NCBI RefSeq assembly: GCF_028288185.1
Contig: NZ_JAQBOF010000011.1
Location: forward strand, 82,214-146,213
Reading direction: 5' to 3'
From: Mucilaginibacter sp.
Lineage (GTDB): Bacteria; Bacteroidota; Bacteroidia; Sphingobacteriales; Sphingobacteriaceae
Length of the DNA: 64,000 nucleotides
A program made the translations under genes and the position numbers. The first letter of the stretch is position 1; each line of letters opens with the position of its first letter. The notes under the pieces are model-generated. The model did not search any database and was not told the origin of the DNA. It worked only from the letters and a program-made list of their open reading frames with translations. Positions 53,659-62,614 of the stretch are shown piece after piece.

Positions 53659-56058
53659 TTGAAAAATTTATTTACGGCATTATTTGCCTTGCTGCTGCCT
53701 GTCCTGGCATCGGCCCAATTCACTATTACCGGTACGGTAAAAGACAACTCAAGTAGAAGACCGCTGCCCGGAGCCACTATTAGTATTAAAAGCTATCCCA
53801 CTCAAACATCTACTGATGAAGATGGCAAATTCCAGATTACGCTTCCAGGATCGGGAACTTTTGTTATTAATGCAACTTATTTAGGCTACCACCCAATTTC
53901 TGACACGGTGCATCTTAATGGAGGTAATAAAATTTCCATAGTGTTCAATTTAGCCAAAAACACCTTTTTAACTGAAGAGGTTACCGTAAACGCTACCCGT
54001 GCATCAGCCAACTCGCCTACGGCATTTACCAATTTGAGTAAAAAAGACATCGACAAAAACAACTCGGGTCGTGGGTTTGAGTATTTGCTGGAGCAAACGC
54101 CATCAACCGTGGTAACATCAAACGCGGGTGCAGGTGTGGGTTATACTAGTATCCGCATTCGCGGATCAGACCCTACCCGCATTAACGTAACCCTAAACGG
54201 TATCCCTATGAATGATGCCGAGGATCAGGGTGTATACTTTGTCGACCTGCCTGACCTGGCTTCGTCTGTTGATAATATACAGGTACAGCGCGGCGTGGGT
54301 ACATCAACCAACGGCGCTGGTGCTTTTGGTGCAAGTATCAACATACAAACTACCACCCGCCGTGATAGCGCCTATACAGAGCTGAATAGCTCGGCGGGTT
54401 CGTACGGAACTTTAAAGAACACCATTAACCTGGGTACAGGCTTATTAGGCGGACATTATAGTTTTGATGGACGTTTATCAAACATGCGGTCAGACGGTTA
54501 CATAGACCGCTCGGCATCCACGCTTCGATCTTATTTTTTAAGCGGAGCATATTATGGCAAAACCAGCGTATTACGCCTAAATGTTTTTGGCGGATACGAG
54601 CAAACCCACCAGGCCTGGGACGGTGTGCCCGAGGATAGTGTAAAGTTTGGCAATCGTAAGTATAACGAGTTGGGTTATATTAACGCGACCGGGAAATACT
54701 ATGGTAATCAAACTGATAATTATAACCAGAACTATTACCAGTTATTGTATAATCAGCAACTCAGCCCAAAGCTATCATTTAGCGGGGCATTGCATTATAC
54801 CCACGGCTACGGTTATTACGAAGAATATAAAAACGATGCCGCATTAAGCGACTATGGTGTTACCCCGGTTGTTGTTGGCGGCACTACCATCAGCACAACC
54901 GATTTGATACGCCGCTTATGGCTAAACAATGATTTTTATGGCGCAACGTATAATTTCAACTACAAACCAAGTACTAAGTTAGATATAACATTGGGCGGTG
55001 CGTATAACGAATACAAAGGTCGCCATTATGATAACATTGAGTGGACACAGCAAAGCACCAACATCCCGCAGGATTATGAGTACTCGCGCAACAATGCCAA
55101 GAAAACAGACTTTAACCTGTTTACCCGTGCCGAGTATCATTTGGGCAATGTATTATTATATGGTGATGTGCAATACCGCCACATCGGTTACTCGTTTTTA
55201 GGGTACGATCAAAACCTGAAGAATGTACAGCAACAAGTAGGCTTAAACTTTTTTAACCCTAAAGCGGGTATAACCTATCAGGTAAATGATAACAGCAATG
55301 TTTACGCGTCAATAGCTATAGGTAACCATGAGCCAAATCGTAGCGATTTTGTAAACTCATCACCATCAAGCCGCCCTAAGGCAGAAAATTTAAAGGACCT
55401 GGAAGTAGGCTACCGCACCAGCCAAACAGGCTTTAGCGCAGGCATTAACGGCTTTTATATGCTATACAAAAATCAATTGGTTTTAACAGGAGCGTTAAAT
55501 GATGTTGGCGAAGCTATCCGCACCAATATTGCCGATAGCTATCGTGCAGGTATTGAGGCAAATGCTAAAGTTAATATAACACAACAGCTAAACTGGTTTG
55601 TTAACGCTACGGTAAGCACTAATAAGGTTAAAAACTTCCAGCAGTTTTTATATAATTATGATACAAGCACTTTGGCCGCAACCCAATATGCTAAAACAGA
55701 TATAGCTTATTCGCCTAACCTTACCGGGGCAAGCACTATCAGTTACCAGCCTATAAAAAATGCAGAGATCGCCTTTATCAGCAAATATGTTAGTCAGCAG
55801 TATTTAGATAATACCTCAACCCAAAGCCGCTCATTGCCACGGTATTTTGTAAATGATGTAAGGCTGAATTACAACTTCGCCATAAAAGGCGTTAAAAATA
55901 TCGGTATCGGCTTATTGATCAATAACGTGTTCAGTGCCAAATACCAATCAGATGGCGCAACCTATCCTGATATTGAAAGTGGTAAAGTTGTAAATTATAA
56001 CTACTGGTTTGCACAGGCCCCTGCTAATTTCCTGGCATCGGTAAATATTAAATTCTAA
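53659..56058 (+). CDS. TonB-dependent receptor, probable thiamin importer
   Basis: A 799-residue outer-membrane receptor. Start is TTG 53659, giving a clean signal peptide (MKNLFTALFALLLPVLASAQ). A CarboxypepD_reg-like domain (about 21-105; GTVKDNSSRRPLPGATISIKS), then the plug (about 115-235, NVTLNGIPMNDAEDQGVYFVDL) and the 22-strand barrel ending in SVNIKF with the terminal Phe. The TPP riboswitch upstream and a PnuC-type transporter downstream point to thiamin or a related compound as cargo (inference from context and known Bacteroidetes operons). The stop is followed at once by a strong hairpin. Confidence 0.92.
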   Translation: MKNLFTALFALLLPVLASAQFTITGTVKDNSSRRPLPGATISIKSYPTQTSTDEDGKFQITLPGSGTFVINATYLGYHPISDTVHLNGGNKISIVFNLAKNTFLTEEVTVNATRASANSPTAFTNLSKKDIDKNNSGRGFEYLLEQTPSTVVTSNAGAGVGYTSIRIRGSDPTRINVTLNGIPMNDAEDQGVYFVDLPDLASSVDNIQVQRGVGTSTNGAGAFGASINIQTTTRRDSAYTELNSSAGSYGTLKNTINLGTGLLGGHYSFDGRLSNMRSDGYIDRSASTLRSYFLSGAYYGKTSVLRLNVFGGYEQTHQAWDGVPEDSVKFGNRKYNELGYINATGKYYGNQTDNYNQNYYQLLYNQQLSPKLSFSGALHYTHGYGYYEEYKNDAALSDYGVTPVVVGGTTISTTDLIRRLWLNNDFYGATYNFNYKPSTKLDITLGGAYNEYKGRHYDNIEWTQQSTNIPQDYEYSRNNAKKTDFNLFTRAEYHLGNVLLYGDVQYRHIGYSFLGYDQNLKNVQQQVGLNFFNPKAGITYQVNDNSNVYASIAIGNHEPNRSDFVNSSPSSRPKAENLKDLEVGYRTSQTGFSAGINGFYMLYKNQLVLTGALNDVGEAIRTNIADSYRAGIEANAKVNITQQLNWFVNATVSTNKVKNFQQFLYNYDTSTLAATQYAKTDIAYSPNLTGASTISYQPIKNAEIAFISKYVSQQYLDNTSTQSRSLPRYFVNDVRLNYNFAIKGVKNIGIGLLINNVFSAKYQSDGATYPDIESGKVVNYNYWFAQAPANFLASVNIKF

Positions 56059-56099
56059 AAACAACAATGGCAGGATAACAAATCCTGCCATTGTTGTTT
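56059..56099 (+). terminator. 18-bp perfect hairpin between receptor and transporter genes
   Basis: Arms 56059-56076 and 56082-56099 pair perfectly around a 5-nt loop, starting right after the receptor stop codon. The 3' arm ends in a T-rich stretch. No new promoter is visible before pnuT, so it probably acts as a leaky terminator or mRNA stabiliser that sets receptor-to-transporter ratio. Confidence 0.7.
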
Positions 56100-56133
56100 A
56101 ATAGGTTTCACAAAATTAAATCATAAGCCAATA

Positions 56134-56769
56134 ATGATAAACATACATCAATGGCTGCAACTGTTTATCGACCAGGTAAACCAAACCACCTTGTGGGAAT
56201 GGCTGGCCGTAATATTGGGCGTAGCCGAAGTACTACTGGCCAAGATCAATAATATATGGCTTTATCCTACCGGGATAGTGGGTACTATAACAGGTATCTA
56301 TATTTTAATGGTAGCGGGGCTGTATGCAGAATCGGCATTAAGCATTTATTACATAGTAATGAGTGTTTATGGCTGGGTGCATTGGATAAAAAGACGCGAT
56401 GCGCCGCCGGTAAAAATTACCTGGGCCACTAAACAAGAATGGATAATTACCATCCTGATAGTAGTAGTGGGCTGGGTTATCTTTTATGTGCTCCTTAAAA
56501 AATTCACCGCATCAAACGTACCGGTATGGGATGCCTGGGTATCATCAACGGCATGGGCAGGCATGTGGTTGTTGGCAAGGCGTAAGTTGGAAAACTGGAT
56601 ACTACTAAACGTTTCTAATCTGTTTGCCATACCACTGCTTTGTTATAAGCATTTAATAATGTTTGCCACGCTTACGCTGATTTTGTTTATCGTAGCCATC
56701 TTCGGTTTTTTTGAATGGCGCGCTATCTGGAAAAAAGATAACGAGACCCAACTCGCTTTAACTACTTAA
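56134..56769 (+). CDS. pnuT: PnuC/PnuT family transporter, probable thiamin importer
   Basis: A 211-residue inner-membrane protein with about seven hydrophobic helices. Matches the PnuC fold: WEWLAVILGVAEVLLAKINNIWLYPTGIVGTITGIYI at 22-60, then SIYYIVMSVYGWVHWIKRR (conserved WxxW) and, in the second half, WDAWVSSTAWAGMWLLARRKLENWILLNV. PnuT members carry thiamin in TPP-riboswitch operons with an outer-membrane receptor; others carry nicotinamide riboside or riboflavin. The regulator upstream favours thiamin, as inference. The flavoprotein gene starts 2 bp after the stop. Confidence 0.9.
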   Translation: MINIHQWLQLFIDQVNQTTLWEWLAVILGVAEVLLAKINNIWLYPTGIVGTITGIYILMVAGLYAESALSIYYIVMSVYGWVHWIKRRDAPPVKITWATKQEWIITILIVVVGWVIFYVLLKKFTASNVPVWDAWVSSTAWAGMWLLARRKLENWILLNVSNLFAIPLLCYKHLIMFATLTLILFIVAIFGFFEWRAIWKKDNETQLALTT

Positions 56770-56771
56770 AC

Positions 56772-57887
56772 ATGGAAAACAGCATACCACACCCATCCAC
56801 ATTTATTACTACGGATGATATAAATACCATAAGAAACACCGCCACCGAAGCCGAACGATTAGGCATGCTGCACCCCGAGCAACTGGCAGTAATTTACCGG
56901 GAACGTTGGTTTAAATTATTAGTGCCTGATGTTTATACCGGTCGGCAAATAATCCTGCCCGAATTGGTGCGGCTACAGGAAGCTATCAGTTGGACAGACG
57001 GTAGCACCGGCTGGGTAGTCACTCTTTGCAGCGGCGCGGGTTGGTTCGGCGGATTTATTGAGCCGGAAGTTGCACAGCGGATATTTAACAATACGCACGT
57101 TTGCCTGGCCGGCAGCGGCGCTGTAGGCGGAACAGCCGAGATCACCGAAAGCGGCTACCTTATTAACGGCAGTTGGAAATACGCCAGCGGCGCGCATCAT
57201 GCCACTCACATTACTGCTAATTGCGCTATAAAAAACAACGATTCGCCGGTTTTAAATGATGATGGCGAGCAACTGGTATTACCGTTTATATTTGACAAAA
57301 AAGATGTTACTATCCTGCCCGCCTGGAAATATATCGGCATGGTGGCTACCGGCAGTGATGCTTTTGAGATTAAGGGTTTAGTTGTGCCGGGAGATCGGCA
57401 ATTTAAAATTGATCCGTCAGCAGTAAAAGTTGATGGCGCTTTATATCATTACTCATTTTTGCAACTGGCCGAGGCTACGCTGGCGGTTAATATATCGGGC
57501 ATCGTGATACATTTTATAGACCTTTGTGCCGATGTGTTTAACAACAGGATGAACCATCCGCGGCTTACCAATCAGCAAAAAATGTTTTTAATTGATACGC
57601 TGGCTCTGGCAAATAAAGAAATGACCGATCTGCGTAAAGCATTTTTTGAAGCAGTTGATATTTCATGGGAGGCGATAATGGCAGAGAAAGTAGTGCCCGA
57701 TGCAAAGCTGAATGCAGTTAGCATTACCAGCCGCCGGCTGGCAATAACTGCAAGAGAAATCGTTGATCGGCTTTATCCGCTCTGCGGATTGGTAGCGGCG
57801 AGCGCCGATAGTGAGATCAACCGTGCCTGGCGAGATCTGCATACTGCCAGCCAGCATACTTTGTTAACCTTTCCTTTTGGTACTTAA
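56772..57887 (+). CDS. Acyl-CoA dehydrogenase-like flavoprotein in thiamin operon
   Basis: A 371-residue acyl-CoA dehydrogenase superfamily protein. The helical N-terminal domain (LGMLHPEQLAVIYRERW, WTDGSTGWVVTLCSGAGW), a beta middle domain (ESGYLINGSWKYASGAHHATH, near 128-150) and a helical C-terminal domain (SITSRRLAITAREIVDRL, GLVAASADSEINRAWRDLHTASQH) are all present. The usual catalytic Glu of beta-oxidation enzymes is not evident, as in the HpaB/DszC-type monooxygenase branch. It begins 2 bp after pnuT and so shares the TPP-controlled transcript. Where relatives have a thiamin pyrophosphokinase at this place, here there is a flavoenzyme; role in thiamin salvage is possible but unproved. 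Confidence 0.85.
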   Translation: MENSIPHPSTFITTDDINTIRNTATEAERLGMLHPEQLAVIYRERWFKLLVPDVYTGRQIILPELVRLQEAISWTDGSTGWVVTLCSGAGWFGGFIEPEVAQRIFNNTHVCLAGSGAVGGTAEITESGYLINGSWKYASGAHHATHITANCAIKNNDSPVLNDDGEQLVLPFIFDKKDVTILPAWKYIGMVATGSDAFEIKGLVVPGDRQFKIDPSAVKVDGALYHYSFLQLAEATLAVNISGIVIHFIDLCADVFNNRMNHPRLTNQQKMFLIDTLALANKEMTDLRKAFFEAVDISWEAIMAEKVVPDAKLNAVSITSRRLAITAREIVDRLYPLCGLVAASADSEINRAWRDLHTASQHTLLTFPFGT

Positions 57888-57953
57888 TATTAATAAAAAA
57901 TTCATCTGCAATTATAATTGTATATTGATATTTGAGTTTCTTAATATTACATC

Positions 57954-59639
57954 ATGAAATTTAAACACCTTCTATTACTGCTAAGCGTTTGTGTTGCTGT
58001 TAATGTAACCGCGCAATCCAAAAAGAAAACAACTACAGCTACTGTATCAACCACCTTACCCCGCCCCAAACTGGTGGTAGGCATAGTGGTAGACCAAATG
58101 CGTTGGGATTACCTGTATCGTTTTTATGATCGTTACAGTAATGGTGGCTTTAAAAGAATGCTGAATGAAGGTTTTAGCTGCGAAAACGCAAATATTGATT
58201 ATATACCAACAGTAACAGCTGCCGGGCATACCGCAATTTATACGGGTTCTGTACCGGCAATACATGGCATAGCAGGCAATGACTTTATTGTACAAGCTAC
58301 CGGTAAATCCATGTATTGCGCCGAGGATAACTCGGTGGAAACAGTGGGCAGTACATCAGACGCGGGCAAAATGTCGCCGCGCAACTTATTGGTTACTACG
58401 GTTACTGATGAGTTGAGGCTGGCAACAAATTTCCGGTCGAAAGTTATCGGTATAGCGCTGAAGGATCGCGGTGGTATCTTACCTGCCGGGCATACCGCTA
58501 ACGCGGCTTATTGGTTTGACGACAAAAGCGGTAACTGGATAACCAGTACTTATTACATGAACGACCTGCCGCAATGGATGAAAGATTTTAATGCCAAAAA
58601 ACTACCCGAGTTTTATTTAAAGAAAGACTGGAATCCCCTTTATCCGGTAAGTACCTACATACAAACCCTGCCTGACGAAAGTAAATACGAGGGCAAATTT
58701 AAAGGCGCAACCAGCGCGACCTTGCCTGTAAAAACATCCGAGTTATATAAAGGCAATTTAGGGATGATCCGCAGTACGCCGTATGGTAATACCTTAACGC
58801 TTGACTTGGCAATAGCGGCTATCAATGCCGAAAAAATGGGACAGGGCCCGGTGACTGATTTCCTCGCGGTGAGTTTATCATCAACCGATTATGTGGGCCA
58901 TCAATACGGTATTAATGCTGTTGAAGTTGAAGACACTTACCTGCGCTTAGATAAAGATCTGGCTGCCTTCTTCACTTACCTGGATGGCAAAGTTGGCAAG
59001 GGCCAATACACCATATTTTTAACTGCCGACCACGGTGCCGCGCACAATACCTCTTTTTTACAAGATCATAAAATCCCTGCGGATGTATGGGATGACGGCG
59101 CTGCGCTAAAAGAGTTGAACAAAGTATTACAGGATAAATACAAGACTGCCCGGCTGATAATAAGCATTACCAATTACCAGGTAAATTTAAACTATGCCGC
59201 AATTAAAAGCGATAAGCTTAATGAAGAGGAAATAAAGGCTGATTGTATTCGGTTTTTTGAAAAACAACCGGCTGTTGCTTTCGCGATTGATATGCAAAAA
59301 GCAACAACAGCCAATATTCCGGAGGAGTTGCGTATGCGTATTATTAATGGTTATAGCATAGCCAATAGCGGTGTTATACAGATCATTTTAAAACCGGGTT
59401 ATTTTACCGGTCACGGCTCTGGCGATGCCGGCACTACCGGCACAACCCACGGCACCTGGAACCCTTATGATACCCACATACCCATGGTGTTTATGGGCTG
59501 GGGTATTAATCACGGCAGTACAGCCAACCAAACGTATATGACCGATATTGCCCCAACCGTTGCTTCGTTATTACACATACAGGCACCAAATGGCTCGATA
59601 GGCCACGCGGTAAGCGCTGTGATAAAGACCGAAAAATAA
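57954..59639 (+). CDS. Alkaline phosphatase family protein (PafA-like)
   Basis: A 561-residue exported enzyme: signal peptide (about 1-22, ending VTAQS). Metal-site blocks VVGIVVDQMRWDYLYRF (Asp near 47), nucleophile Thr in PTVTAAGHTAIYTG (near 85), SSTDYVGHQYG and TADHGAAHN (Asp/His ligands) match the PafA type, in which Thr replaces Ser of E. coli PhoA. Such enzymes are periplasmic phosphomonoesterases, in PafA not repressed by phosphate. It is separated from the flavoprotein by 66 bp and from the glycoside hydrolase by 37 bp; co-transcription with the latter is possible. Confidence 0.93.
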   Translation: MKFKHLLLLLSVCVAVNVTAQSKKKTTTATVSTTLPRPKLVVGIVVDQMRWDYLYRFYDRYSNGGFKRMLNEGFSCENANIDYIPTVTAAGHTAIYTGSVPAIHGIAGNDFIVQATGKSMYCAEDNSVETVGSTSDAGKMSPRNLLVTTVTDELRLATNFRSKVIGIALKDRGGILPAGHTANAAYWFDDKSGNWITSTYYMNDLPQWMKDFNAKKLPEFYLKKDWNPLYPVSTYIQTLPDESKYEGKFKGATSATLPVKTSELYKGNLGMIRSTPYGNTLTLDLAIAAINAEKMGQGPVTDFLAVSLSSTDYVGHQYGINAVEVEDTYLRLDKDLAAFFTYLDGKVGKGQYTIFLTADHGAAHNTSFLQDHKIPADVWDDGAALKELNKVLQDKYKTARLIISITNYQVNLNYAAIKSDKLNEEEIKADCIRFFEKQPAVAFAIDMQKATTANIPEELRMRIINGYSIANSGVIQIILKPGYFTGHGSGDAGTTGTTHGTWNPYDTHIPMVFMGWGINHGSTANQTYMTDIAPTVASLLHIQAPNGSIGHAVSAVIKTEK

Positions 59640-59676
59640 AACAAATAGATACCTAACAGTAAGCTGTACAATCCTT

Positions 59677-61875
59677 ATGAAAAAAATAGCGTGTTTGTTT
59701 AGCTTAGTGTTAATGACTCTTTTAACCACTGCACAGGTACCCGATAAAAGCTGGTGGACATTTTCTTATTCCGAAGGAGGATCGCCGGATGGTGATCTGC
59801 TAAACCTGAGATACCTCAACGAGCATTTCGCAGGCGAAAACGGGTTTATAAAACTAAGTGCCGATGGTAACTCGTTTGTAAACGGCAAACATAAAGAGAT
59901 CCGTTTTTGGGCCTGCAATGGCGGTAGCATGGCTAGTGGATTTAACGATCAAAAATTAGATAGCCTGGCTAAGTTCCTGGCCAAAATGGGGGTTAACCTA
60001 ATACGCTATCATGGCGCTATTAATCCCAAGGGTAAAAACACTTCTATTAATGATGTAGATACCACCGAGGCGCGTAATATATGGCGCTGCGTGGCGGCCA
60101 TGAAAAAACAAGGCATTTATACTGTCATATCGCCCTTTTGGCCCGCCAATGGGCACATGGGCGGCTGGATACCCAAAGAATGGGGCATTGACGGCTACTC
60201 GGGCAAGGACGACATGTGGGCGGTGTTGTATTTTAATGATAAACTAAAAGTGGGTTATAAAACCTGGGTTAAATATTTATATACCACGCCTAACCCGTAC
60301 ACCCACGTTGCGCTAAAAGACGAACCTGCGGTAGCCATTATCCAGGTAGAAAACGAAGACTCGCCTTTTTTCTGGACCATGAGTGGCATAAAACCCGAGT
60401 TGGCAAAAACGGTTGGTGTGCAATTTTCTAAATGGTTGAGAAATAAATATGGTCCGTTAGAAAGCATTAAAGATACCATGGCCTTGTTGCCTATTTATGA
60501 TCTAACACTTCCGCCTAAAGAAAGCACGCAGAAACGGGTAAGAGATCAGGTAGAATTTTATGCCGCCAGGCAACGTGGTTTTTATGATGACATGGTGCAT
60601 TACTATCGTGATGTTTTGGGGTGTAAGCAATTAATAAATGGCAATAATTGGCGTACCGCATCGCAAAGCCGCTTGCTTGATCTGGAGCGTTGGGCCAACA
60701 GCGGAGCGGACGTTATCGCTGTAAACAAATACTTCGACCCGCAGCATAAGGGGGCCAACGCGGGCTGGCGTATAGATCCCGGTGATTTTTATGGGGCACC
60801 ATCGGCACTAAAAAACCCGGCAGATATGCCAACCAACGTTAAACATGTTGCAGGCCACCCCATGATGGTGACCGAAAGCGGCTGGAACCTGCCCAATAAA
60901 TATCAAACAGAAGGACCCCTATTGGTAGCCGCCTACGGCGGGCTTACAGGTTTAGATGCTTTCTTTTGGTTTAGCCCGAGTGCTGTAAACTTTGCAACGC
61001 AACCTTATTATACCTTCCTTAACATAAAAGGGCAACACCCTTTAAACCGTTGGACAACATCAACCCCCGGCGAAATGGGGATGTTCCCGGCCAACGCGTT
61101 GATACAACGATTAGGCTATGTAAAAGAGGCCAAAGCGGTAACCGAACAGCGAACCATGAACAGCATGCTTGACCGTTACGTCCCACCGATATTCGAAGAG
61201 CAATCTTTTGATCCTAATCGTGATTTTGTGATCGGTGATAAAAAGAATGAAGGACAAGGCAAGCTATCGCCGCTAACTTTTTTAACCGGTAATGTATCTA
61301 CCACTTATAATAGCAAAAAAGACACATTCAAGGTATCGGCAGATCTTGCTCAATTGATCAATACCAAAGAAGGCAAAGTCACCTCAGTAACCGGCGAGCA
61401 GGCATTGAATTATAAGGATGGAATTTTCACGCTAAACACACCCAAAGCAAAGGCTGTAACCGGGTTTTTAAGCAGCAAAGGGGTGTTTGATTTAAGCGGA
61501 GTAACAATCACCTCGACCAATGAATATGCAACTATCGAACTGGTAAGTATGGATGGCATCAACATAGACCACTCAAAAAAAATACTGCTACAGGTAGGCA
61601 CCATATTCAGGCCTACCAATTGGGGGGAAGAACCTACAACAATAACCAATAAAAACCAACAACTTACGGGCTTTAAAATAACCAATACCGGTAAAATGCC
61701 ATGGTTGGCTATGCCGGTAAATGGGAGTATTGCCATTAAAAATAAACTCATTAAAAAAGCGATACAACTGGACGCTGCGGGCCACGCCATTAAAAAGCTG
61801 GATCTGCAAATTTCTGCTGACGGTGTAGCGCTAAAACTCCCTGCAGATGCTTATTATATTTTGTTGGAGGATTAG
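59677..61875 (+). CDS. Secreted clan-A glycoside hydrolase (cellulase-like family)
   Basis: A 732-residue exported enzyme: signal peptide about 1-19 (ending TTAQ), TIM-barrel domain about 50-470, then a beta-rich C-terminal part (about 540-732). NLIRYHGAINPKG, PAVAIIQVENEDSPFFW (likely acid/base Glu, near 225) and MMVTESGWNLPNK (likely nucleophile Glu, near 405) fit the retaining clan-A mechanism of GH5/GH42-like families, but I cannot assign a family number. SSINDVDTT and QFSKWLRNKYGP occur in between. Substrate unknown, probably a plant or microbial polysaccharide; it follows the phosphatase gene by 37 bp. Confidence 0.85.
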   Translation: MKKIACLFSLVLMTLLTTAQVPDKSWWTFSYSEGGSPDGDLLNLRYLNEHFAGENGFIKLSADGNSFVNGKHKEIRFWACNGGSMASGFNDQKLDSLAKFLAKMGVNLIRYHGAINPKGKNTSINDVDTTEARNIWRCVAAMKKQGIYTVISPFWPANGHMGGWIPKEWGIDGYSGKDDMWAVLYFNDKLKVGYKTWVKYLYTTPNPYTHVALKDEPAVAIIQVENEDSPFFWTMSGIKPELAKTVGVQFSKWLRNKYGPLESIKDTMALLPIYDLTLPPKESTQKRVRDQVEFYAARQRGFYDDMVHYYRDVLGCKQLINGNNWRTASQSRLLDLERWANSGADVIAVNKYFDPQHKGANAGWRIDPGDFYGAPSALKNPADMPTNVKHVAGHPMMVTESGWNLPNKYQTEGPLLVAAYGGLTGLDAFFWFSPSAVNFATQPYYTFLNIKGQHPLNRWTTSTPGEMGMFPANALIQRLGYVKEAKAVTEQRTMNSMLDRYVPPIFEEQSFDPNRDFVIGDKKNEGQGKLSPLTFLTGNVSTTYNSKKDTFKVSADLAQLINTKEGKVTSVTGEQALNYKDGIFTLNTPKAKAVTGFLSSKGVFDLSGVTITSTNEYATIELVSMDGINIDHSKKILLQVGTIFRPTNWGEEPTTITNKNQQLTGFKITNTGKMPWLAMPVNGSIAIKNKLIKKAIQLDAAGHAIKKLDLQISADGVALKLPADAYYILLED

Positions 61876-61932
61876 ATTATTAATAATTGTTAGTCCGGAT
61901 TAACGACTGTCTAATTAGTTTCCTCCTTTTAT

Positions 61933-61940
61933 TACTTTTG
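61933..61940 (+). promoter_or_regulatory. Bacteroidota -7 box for pdeM
   Basis: TACTTTTG ends 8 bp before the first ATG (61949), predicting a leader of only a few bases. Confidence 0.5.
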
Positions 61941-61948
61941 CACCAATT

Positions 61949-62614
61949 ATGAAGATGAGTGCGGCCACCCCTTTTACATTATTAAACCAGGATCTTTTAC
62001 TATTACCGCAGCGTGCCATTTACTGGCAACAGCAAAAAACTTTAATTGCTGCCGATGTGCATTTGGGTAAGGTGGGTCACTTTCGCAAAGCAGGGATAGC
62101 AGTGCCGCGGGATATGGAGCAGGGTGATCTGGGAGTATTATCGGACCTGATCCATGAGTATCGGCCTGAAAAAATAGTGTTCCTGGGCGACCTGTTCCAT
62201 AGTGATATGAATGCCGATTGGGACTGGTTCAAGCTATGGCGGCAACAATTCCCCAAGCTTGAAATTATACTGATACGCGGCAACCATGATATTGTGCATG
62301 ACGACCATTACCACCAATTGAATATCAGTTTGCATGATTCGCTTTTAATAGAGCCTTTCCTGATGCTGCACCACCCGCAAGCCGAAGAAGAATTGGATGA
62401 GCTAACTGGTTATGTTTTTTGCGGACATATACACCCCGGCATAAATTTAACAGGCAAGGGTCGGCAAAGTTTAACGCTGCCTTGTTTTGCGTTTGGGAAA
62501 AGACAAGCCATACTCCCGTCCTTTGGTAAGTTTACCGGGCGCGTAGCTATACGAAACCTGAAAACCGACCGCATTTTTGCAGTGTTGAAAGATAAGGTAA
62601 TGGCTATTGATTAG
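61949..62614 (+). CDS. pdeM: Ligase-associated DNA damage response endonuclease PdeM
   Basis: A 221-residue metallophosphoesterase of usual family length. Metal-binding motifs in order: ADVHLGK (near 35-41), FLGDLFHSDMN, IRGNHDIV and CGHIHPG. This subfamily is found with an ATP-dependent DNA ligase and a helicase in DNA repair loci, none of which is in this window. A second in-frame ATG is two codons in. The stop overlaps the convergent TlpA-like gene by 4 bp. Confidence 0.93.
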   Translation: MKMSAATPFTLLNQDLLLLPQRAIYWQQQKTLIAADVHLGKVGHFRKAGIAVPRDMEQGDLGVLSDLIHEYRPEKIVFLGDLFHSDMNADWDWFKLWRQQFPKLEIILIRGNHDIVHDDHYHQLNISLHDSLLIEPFLMLHHPQAEEELDELTGYVFCGHIHPGINLTGKGRQSLTLPCFAFGKRQAILPSFGKFTGRVAIRNLKTDRIFAVLKDKVMAID

